From Caulochytrium protostelioides (taxonomy: Eukaryota > Chytridiomycota > Caulochytriomycetes > Caulochytriales > Caulochytriaceae), in NCBI GenBank assembly GCA_003615045.1, contig ML014303.1, positions 1 through 34,796 on the forward strand: DNA of 34,796 nucleotides, read 5' to 3'. The number at the start of each line of letters is the position of its first letter. The stretch's first letter is position 1. Below, piece by piece: positions 28,733 through 34,796 of this stretch. The notes below the pieces were generated by a model that had not been told where the DNA came from, did no database searches, and saw nothing but the letters and a program-made list of their open reading frames with translations. Made by a program: the position numbers and the translations under genes.

Positions 28733-28739
28733 TATAAAA
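28733..28739 (+). promoter_or_regulatory. TATA box of CDC14
   Basis: TATAAAA lies 154 bases upstream of the CDC14 ATG, in an A/T-rich context. With a start site about 30 bases on, the leader would be about 125 bases. Confidence 0.6.
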
Positions 28740-28892
28740 TCATTGTGATACGTGGCAACAAATCTTCGTCTTTGTCACACACATCACACCCTTATCGCCA
28801 CGAAGCAACAGTCGATCGGTCAGCATCAACGGCTCGTTTTCTTCGTTTTCTTCACCAGCCTCCCTACCCTATTTCGCTTCCTGCTCGCCGCC

Positions 28893-30533
28893 ATGCCGTT
28901 CCCCACGACGGGTCGCCAGACCTTGCCGGCCACTTACCCGAAGGAACTCATTCTCAAGCATGCGATTGAGTTTATTCCGGGGCGATTGTATCTCATGTCG
29001 ACCGATACAATTCCTGAGCAGCACATGAACATTTCCTACGTGTGCCCGGAGCAGCACTTTGCGTACCTCAACTTCCACTTGGACTTCGGCCCGAACAACC
29101 TCGGCCAAGTGATTCGGTTTTGCCACCTGATCAACAACAAGTTTGCTTCGGAGGCCGCGAGTCCCTCGCGGGCCATCTGCGTGTACTCTAGCAAACGCAG
29201 CGACCACTGCGTTAATGCAGCCTTCCTTTTGACGACGTACATGATGCTGGCCTTCAAGTTAGAACCGACGACGGCGATCGCACCGATCAGCCACATGATG
29301 AACTCCTATGTGCCGTACCGCGATGCCGGCTACGGCCCCAACACGTACGGGATCACCATTCTAGACTGCCTCAACGGCCTTTACAAGGCCCTGCGCATCG
29401 GCCTGCTTGATCTGCAAAACTTCAACTTGGCCGAGTATGAATTCTACGAAAAGGTCGAGAACGGTGATATGAACTTCGTGACCAACAAATTCCTTGCCCT
29501 GGCCACACCCAAAGTCGACCCCGGTGTTTCTTACAACCCGAATGCCAAGTATTACGGATCTATTCCCGTTGGCAGCGCGAGCCAAAACAAGTACTTTCCC
29601 AACATGCGTCAGTACGTCGAGAGCTTGATTGGCGGCTCATCCGCCAACACGGCGGCAGCGGCGCCGGCCCAGACCCCCGTAAGCCAGGAGACCTCGCGCC
29701 CGCATACCTTGTTCTCTGCCTACCGCATGGACGACTTGATCCGCTTTATGCAGGAGCGCGGCGTGAGCACCATCGTGCGTCTGAACAACCGCACTTACCC
29801 ATCCGAGCGATTTGTGGAGTGCTATCTCCAGCACCACGAGATGTATTTCCCAGACGGGACCACGCCGACCGATACGATCCTGCAGCAGTTCTTGCATCTC
29901 GCCGAGACGACGCCCGGCCCAATCGCCGTCCACTGTAAGGCCGGTCTCGGTCGGACGGGCTCGCTGATCGCCTGCTACCTCATCAAGCACTATCAGTTCA
30001 CGACTTCGACCGTCATTGCGTTTATGCGATTGATCCGACCGGGAATGGTGGTGGGTCCCCAGCAGAACTGGCTTCAGTCGAAGGAGCGCGAGATGCTGGC
30101 GCAGACCCCGGCGCGGCCGCTCGCAGCGCCCTTCAGCTGCCTGAAGTCGAGCACGTGGGACCAAATGGACATTTTCCAGCCGCCCGTAGGCGTTCACTAC
30201 GTGGCGCCAGGCGCCGGGGGGCCGATCGGCTCGCTCGAGCGTCTGGCTGCCGCGGGGTCGGCCTATGTTCGCGAAAGCCGCTCCGCTGCCGCGCGCAACG
30301 CCGTGGAGACAAACTACACCCTCAAATCGGCGCCGCTTACCGCGGCCGCGCCGACGGCGTACACGGATCTTGCCATGGCGCGGACGGAGCGCGGAGACGC
30401 TTACCTCATCCCTAAGCAGCCGCGCAAGGGGCTCCATGCCTACGGCATTGAGGATGTCCCTGACGAAAGCCTCCGCAACCCTCCGCCGCCGGCCGCCGCG
30501 GACAACAAGCAAAGCACACGCTCATATTACTAA
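28893..30533 (+). CDS. CDC14: Cdc14 dual-specificity protein phosphatase
   Basis: A 546-residue phosphatase that reverses Cdk phosphorylation at Ser/Thr-Pro sites and acts in mitotic exit, cytokinesis and, in many eukaryotes, cilium or flagellum biology. The N-terminal non-catalytic DSP-like domain is complete (FIPGRLYLMS, then YVCPEQHFAYLNFHLDFGP, VYSSKRSDHCVNAAFLL and NFNLAEYEFYEKVENGDMN). The catalytic domain has FMQERGVSTIVRLNNRTY, then FPDGTTPTD and the active site AVHCKAGLGRTGSLIACYL, with Cys348 and Arg354. It continues with RLIRPGMVVGPQQNWL, the Cdc14 substrate-groove signature. A Ser/Ala/Gln linker (about 250-270) joins the domains. The C-terminal tail (about 410-546) is Ala/Pro-rich and unconserved, as usual. 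The start is ATG 28893 in a GCCGCCATG context. The gene is intronless. Confidence 0.98.
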   Translation: MPFPTTGRQTLPATYPKELILKHAIEFIPGRLYLMSTDTIPEQHMNISYVCPEQHFAYLNFHLDFGPNNLGQVIRFCHLINNKFASEAASPSRAICVYSSKRSDHCVNAAFLLTTYMMLAFKLEPTTAIAPISHMMNSYVPYRDAGYGPNTYGITILDCLNGLYKALRIGLLDLQNFNLAEYEFYEKVENGDMNFVTNKFLALATPKVDPGVSYNPNAKYYGSIPVGSASQNKYFPNMRQYVESLIGGSSANTAAAAPAQTPVSQETSRPHTLFSAYRMDDLIRFMQERGVSTIVRLNNRTYPSERFVECYLQHHEMYFPDGTTPTDTILQQFLHLAETTPGPIAVHCKAGLGRTGSLIACYLIKHYQFTTSTVIAFMRLIRPGMVVGPQQNWLQSKEREMLAQTPARPLAAPFSCLKSSTWDQMDIFQPPVGVHYVAPGAGGPIGSLERLAAAGSAYVRESRSAAARNAVETNYTLKSAPLTAAAPTAYTDLAMARTERGDAYLIPKQPRKGLHAYGIEDVPDESLRNPPPPAAADNKQSTRSYY

Positions 30534-30959
30534 GCGAACGCAGCACCGCCGTTCACGCAATCCCATGCACGTGTGTGGCCGGTCTCGCCCCTAAAGTGGG
30601 GGGAGCTCGCACGGGCTCCCTCTTGACTTGCCTTGACTATCTTATTTATTCATTAGACTCCCAGGCTGCGAAGGTCGTGATACTACATGTAAGCAGAACG
30701 CGTAGCCATACGCACACCTGTTATATGATTGGGTGTGACGGGTCGAAAGCACGGGCCGGAGAAGGATGGCGGCGACGTTTGCTTTTTTCATATATATCCA
30801 GGTTGTCCACCCCAAGCAGAGCCAATCCATTACAGGTTTCACACAGAGAAACCTATGCTTAATAAGGGACCAAGGAAGTCACCTCTATTCGTTTCTTTTG
30901 GTTTGTTAGTGCTCAGCAAGGAATGGACTTGCCGCTGCAACCTGTTCGGCCCCGGACGC

Positions 30960-31200
30960 TGCTAAGCAGTCCCGACGGGGAGGCCAGGCAGCGTCGGATG
31001 TTGAAGGCGGCGCTGAGATCGCGGTTTAGATGCTGTTTTGCCCCACGCGACTACAGGGACTCGGTCCACTACGGCTGGGCAGCTTCCGGATGATGATTCA
31101 ACCGTCGAGCCGCTCCGTGACCAGGAGCATGTTGGTTCTGCCTGCCGTTCCGAAGAATGCATCTGGTTTAAGCCTGATAGGGTTCTTCGTCTCTGGTGCA
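30960..31200 (-). pseudogene. Fanzor relic, C-terminal RuvC-III fragment
   Basis: On the minus strand, 30982-31026 encodes NRDLSAAFNIRRCLA, the RuvC-III signature of Fanzor/TnpB nucleases (N-R-D-x-N-A-A-x-N-I). The normal Asn is Ser in this copy. Immediately upstream this frame is closed by a stop. A neighbouring frame gives PTCSWSRSGSTVES, which resembles the zinc-finger entry (T-C-S-x-C-G-S-T-V-E) normally just before the motif. The gene is therefore frameshifted and truncated. After the motif the frame soon stops, like a natural C-terminus. At DNA level the 45-bp motif agrees with the relic at 31997-32041 at 39 of 45 positions by eye. Confidence 0.65.
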
Positions 31201-31559
31201 GCCGGCATGGCAGCCATGTTGTGGACCCCTTGTCTGTTTCTCTCCGACTCCCGGTTCAATTTTTTTCTTCGTTGAGCTTTTTTGTGGGCCTTTTTCTTTT
31301 TCATTTTAGAGGGCAAGGGCCTTGCACTTGCAGGTAAAAGGTGACGCCCTCTCCATTCCGCGGCTACGCTCCTTTTGAGTCAAAGTAAGGGTAGCATTCA
31401 TAGTGCGGAGAGCAGGAGGACTGCGGAGGACTGAGGATTTGTTGCAGACTTCGATTGGTTGGACCATTCGGTCCAACCAAATAGGCGCCTTCGCGCTTGC
31501 CTCCTTCACGTTCCCCAGGAAATGGATTAAACTTTACGCACTGCAATCGTGCATGAGCG

Positions 31560-32125
31560 ATGCGCTGCGGGATAGTGTGGCGACCGAATGACGCCTTCGA
31601 CCTCATCACCGTGAAGCACGGCCCATCGCGCGCCTGTCCTTGGCAGGGAGGCGGTGGGGTGGCACCGCGTCGTTGTCGAATTTTTTCCGCTTTCGCTCTT
31701 TCCGGGACCGGATGGCCCATACACCCCACGGGCCACCCTTGCCGTCGGAGTGGCGTATTTTTGTATCGACACGCAAGCGGCCGGGCCCGGTCCGGCTCCA
31801 TCATCATCGCGCACTGCCAAGCAACGCGAAGGATCGCTGCGGCGTGCAGGCGCTCGTCACTAGCTTATGGGTGGCGGAGCGACGGCAGTGGCATTCGAAG
31901 GCGGTCGCTTCCTTTTCCTTTTTTCGCGTCGGTGTGGCGCACGGCATGGCGTATGGCACCGCATGCTTGAAGGGCGGGTGGGTCCTCATGTTTGTGAACC
32001 GCGATCTCAATGCCGCGTTGAACATCCGACGCCGCCTGGCTTTACCCCTCAGACCGACAGCGCCGTGCCGCATCCCAGGGCAAGCCCCGCTATCGCCCGT
32101 GGTCGGCGTGTTCATCCGGCGATGA
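31560..32125 (+). pseudogene. Fanzor relic, second C-terminal RuvC-III fragment
   Basis: Positions 31997-32041 encode NRDLNAALNIRRRLA, an intact RuvC-III signature of Fanzor/TnpB nucleases. It is followed by a Pro/Arg-rich tail (LPLRPTAPCRIPGQAP) to a stop at 32125, as at the C-terminus of many Fanzors. Upstream the frame stays open to about 31640, but the expected CxxC zinc finger and RuvC-I/II are not visible. A stretch LHHHRALPSNAKDRCGVQAL in this frame may be a decayed finger-to-motif linker (weak). It lies head to head with the minus-strand relic at 30960-31200, so the two could be ends of separate insertions or of one rearranged element. It is non-functional as it stands. Confidence 0.6.
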
Positions 32126-32419
32126 ACCAGAATGCGCGCTGCCTCCGGAGGGTTGAGCATGACATAACTTCTAATGCCCTGGGGGGCACCACGGAGGGCA
32201 TGGTGTACATGTTGGGTAGGGGTGGGTGGGCCTGTAGATTCTTGAAAATGAATATAGCTATTTGCCTCGAGACGGAGACGGCATTGTCCTGCCCTTCGTC
32301 ATCCGTTGTTATCCGCTTCTCAGCTCCGCTCCTGCAATCCTCTCTTCTGCACGCGTCTGGGTAGCCTGGCCTTTTTTTTCCGGTATCCCAATTTCTTTCA
32401 CACTCTGTCGACGCTCACG

Positions 32420-33742
32420 ATGTCCGGCGCTGTTTTCAAGATCACCGGCCAGGTGATGAACTACGACTGGGGCAAACTCGGGCACCACTCTATCGTAGCG
32501 CAGTATGCCCACAGGGACCGTCAGCAGACGATCGACAACGACCGGCCGTATGCCGAGTACTGGATGGGCACTCATTCCACCGCACCTTCGCATGTGGTCT
32601 CCCATCACGCCGCGGCCGGCGCGCCGCCGGCAGCTGAATCGCTCCGCTCGCGTCTCACGCGCGCCAACCTTGGCGACGCCGTGCATGCCAAGTATGCCGG
32701 CGATCTGCCTTTCCTCTTCAAGGTGCTCTCGATCCGTAAGGCGCTGTCAATCCAGGCCCACCCAGACCGCGCGCTGGCCCAGAAGCTACACCGCGAACGC
32801 CCGAACGTCTACAAGGACCCGAACCACAAGCCCGAAATGGCCGTGGCGGTCACCGAATTCGAGGGCTTTATGGGCTTCCGCCCGGTCGCCGAGATTGTCG
32901 CCTTCCTCACCTCGCATGCGCCGTTCGCTGCGGCCGTGGGCGTCTCGGCGGCCGCGGCATTCCGACGCGCCGTCGCCGAGGCTCACGGGGATCCGTCACA
33001 GATCAAGCCGGCGCTCCGTGCTCTCTTTACAGCTCTGATGGTCGCGCCCGAGGACCGCGTCCAGGCCTGCGTCCGCGACCTTATGGCCCTCGCGTCCACA
33101 CGTCTCGCCTCGTCGGCGACACATGAGCCGGCGGCGGCATCATCTGATGCATCACCGGAAGCAGCTGTGGATGCGCTCGTTATAAGGCTAAACAGCCAAT
33201 TCCCGGGGGACGTGGGGGTGTTCTGCTCCTTCTTGCTCAATCTGGTTCGGTTGGGCCCCGGCGAGGCCGTCTTCCTCGCGGCCAACGAGCCGCACGCGTA
33301 CCTGTCGGGCGACATTGTCGAGTGCATGGCAGCCAGCGACAACGTCGTCCGCAGCGGCCTTACCCCCAAATACAAAGACGTCGACACCCTGACATCGATG
33401 CTGACTTACAACTACGGCTCAGCCGAGAGCAACAAGACGCAGGGGGTTCCCTGGAAGCAGACGCGCTTCTCAGTGCTCTACGATCCTCCGATCGAAGAGT
33501 TCTCGGTCGTGCTGACGCGCATGCCGGCGGGCGCCGAGGACGAAACTCATCCGGGCATTGATGGTCCGAGTGTGCTGGTCGTCGCAGCGGGATGTGGCAG
33601 CTTGACGTGGGACGAGGGCGCGCAGCAAGCCCCCTTGCACCCTGGGGCCGTCTTTTATGTCGGCGCGGGCGATGCCGTTACATTGAAAAATACGGACAAG
33701 ACAGATCTGGTCATCTACCGTGCTCTTTGCGTGGTTGAATGA
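32420..33742 (+). CDS. PMI40: Mannose-6-phosphate isomerase (type I phosphomannose isomerase)
   Basis: A 440-residue zinc enzyme that interconverts fructose 6-phosphate and mannose 6-phosphate, the entry to GDP-mannose for glycosylation and fungal wall mannan. It starts MSGAVFKITGQVMNYDWGKL, the type I signature, with YAEYWMGTHSTAPS after it. Zinc ligands are visible: Gln112 and His114 (SIQAHPDRALA), Glu139 (NHKPEMAVAVTEFEGFMGF) and His292 (ANEPHAYLSGDIVECMA). The substrate arginine is Arg311 in NVVRSGLTPKYKDVDTL. Length and domain order match yeast PMI40 (about 429 residues), with a longer Ala/Ser loop near 233-250. The start is ATG 32420 (A at -3). It is intronless. Confidence 0.98.
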   Translation: MSGAVFKITGQVMNYDWGKLGHHSIVAQYAHRDRQQTIDNDRPYAEYWMGTHSTAPSHVVSHHAAAGAPPAAESLRSRLTRANLGDAVHAKYAGDLPFLFKVLSIRKALSIQAHPDRALAQKLHRERPNVYKDPNHKPEMAVAVTEFEGFMGFRPVAEIVAFLTSHAPFAAAVGVSAAAAFRRAVAEAHGDPSQIKPALRALFTALMVAPEDRVQACVRDLMALASTRLASSATHEPAAASSDASPEAAVDALVIRLNSQFPGDVGVFCSFLLNLVRLGPGEAVFLAANEPHAYLSGDIVECMAASDNVVRSGLTPKYKDVDTLTSMLTYNYGSAESNKTQGVPWKQTRFSVLYDPPIEEFSVVLTRMPAGAEDETHPGIDGPSVLVVAAGCGSLTWDEGAQQAPLHPGAVFYVGAGDAVTLKNTDKTDLVIYRALCVVE

Positions 33743-34460
33743 GTTGTAATGTTGGTAATTTCGTTGTTTCTCAACATCACCAATCTCACCATCATCACCA
33801 ACCATGGGTCTCATCATCTGATTGTCTGATATGACCAAGGGTGGGAATCGCTGGCAAGATGATGTTGTGCTGGCGCTACTTGCTGCTCTATCAATGTTGG
33901 GTCCTTCCTCCCACGACAGCTCAGAAGAGTCAAGGGCGTCTGCACCGCTAATTAAAGACGACAGATCCTCTCGGTGCCCGAATTTCATACCGCCGTGGGT
34001 GCCACATTGATAGCTGGTGCGTAAAAGACCGTTTCAGGCCATCGAAACGTTTGGGATTGAGCCATTTAACGCATATTGGCCAAGAAGCGATTTTGGCGAC
34101 GCCATTTTGGCCAACGCCATACATAGCAACACATGCCTTTGTTTTGTGCCCCGACATGTTCGAGCATATCGGGCAGTGAAGAGCAGCACAATGAACCGCC
34201 ATGCAATGGCCTTATCTGAGTCCTGAACTGCCGCCTTTGTATCGTTATACGTTTGAGTTGACTTCACTTAGATCACAGGGGGTGTCATAATTGTCACGTC
34301 TACGTGGCGTAGCTCGTGTGGCACCACGCGTTTACAGACAGCTGAAATTTTTGAAAACGCCGGCATGGTTGGGGCCGGGTCGGCATTGTACATATGCTCG
34401 ATTGGTGATATGAATACGGATACGGATATAAGTAAGGTCCGAATTAACTTATGTAACATC
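33743..34460. other. Intergenic region after phosphomannose isomerase
   Basis: About 720 bases with no recognisable gene. It begins with T-rich 3' sequence and short CATCACCA-type repeats (33770-33802), then becomes A/T-richer towards the next promoter. Confidence 0.5.
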
Positions 34461-34467
34461 TATAAAA
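34461..34467 (+). promoter_or_regulatory. TATA box of the last, partial gene
   Basis: TATAAAA lies 254 bases upstream of ATG 34715 and is followed by a pyrimidine-rich leader (CTTTTCCCACCACC, then TCTAACTCTTCTC), a layout seen in strongly expressed fungal genes. Confidence 0.45.
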
Positions 34468-34714
34468 TGAGTAGGTGGTCTTTGTGTAGGTCTTTTCCCA
34501 CCACCATTCTCCATCACCCAACGCGTCTAACTCTTCTCGCGCGCTAGTGAGAAAGCTACTTAACGCATTGCACACTCACTGCTTGTTTCTCGTTGCCCTC
34601 TACGCACTTCAGTCACTATTGCGACGGACACCACTTCACGCTTATCAATCTGCACGGCGGACAGTCGCTTTTTTGATATCTCCGTCTTGCACAATTCAGT
34701 TCCGATTTGCAATC

Positions 34715-34796
34715 ATGGTTTCCGCGTGTCCTCAGCGCGCGCCCGCTACTCGGCGTCGTAAGCAGGCTCTGATGGCCGTGGCGGTAGCAGCCATGA
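34715..34796 (+). CDS. Start of a probable secreted or membrane protein, cut by the window end
   Basis: ATG 34715 (A at -3) opens a frame that is still open at the last base, 27 codons long (MVSACPQRAPATRRRKQALM then AVAVAAM). The basic RRRK followed by a hydrophobic Ala/Val/Met run resembles the n- and h-regions of a signal peptide or membrane anchor. TATA box and leader upstream support a real gene. The product cannot be named. Confidence 0.5.
   Translation, partial: MVSACPQRAPATRRRKQALMAVAVAAM

Overview
This is nuclear DNA of an intron-poor, GC-rich eukaryote. The best fit is a fungus or close relative, possibly an early-diverging zoosporic one. The housekeeping genes are eukaryotic: ATG8, V-ATPase subunit a, CDC14, a GTP:AMP-type adenylate kinase, mitoribosomal mL54 and type I phosphomannose isomerase. 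Start codons have eukaryotic contexts, TATA-like boxes lie upstream, and two secreted Ser/Thr-rich proteins with GPI-type tails look like fungal cell-wall proteins. Every recognisable gene is one uninterrupted reading frame. The species cannot be named from sequence alone.

Layout: 290-726 (-) is a broken Fanzor (eukaryotic TnpB-like RuvC nuclease) fragment. 811-2904 (-) is a secreted double-psi-barrel protein with a mucin-like tail. 2905-6463 is gene-poor and holds several tandem repeats. 6464-6904 (+) is ATG8 with an unusual C-terminal tail. 7709-11245 (+) is a large disordered/coiled-coil protein. 11631-14210 (-) is V-ATPase subunit a. 14211-17465 is gene-poor. 17466-18413 (+) is a flavin-reductase-like protein. 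20334-22307 (+) is a type II membrane protein that looks like a divergent GT31 glycosyltransferase. 22576-23538 (-) is mitochondrial adenylate kinase and 24633-25082 (-) is mL54. 26212-26793 (+) is a small eight-cysteine GPI-type surface protein. 28893-30533 (+) is CDC14. 30960-32125 holds two more Fanzor relics, head to head. 32420-33742 (+) is phosphomannose isomerase. A final secreted-type reading frame starts at 34715 and runs off the window.

The genes are monocistronic, with their own promoters, and there is no operon. Loose functional themes are the secretory pathway and wall (two GPI-type proteins, a Golgi-type glycosyltransferase, and phosphomannose isomerase, which supplies mannose for glycosylation), the vacuole and autophagy (ATG8, V-ATPase a) and the mitochondrion (adenylate kinase, mL54). 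The most unusual content is the three decayed Fanzor relics, which indicate past invasion by transposon-associated RNA-guided nucleases, and the 27-residue tail beyond the conserved glycine of ATG8.
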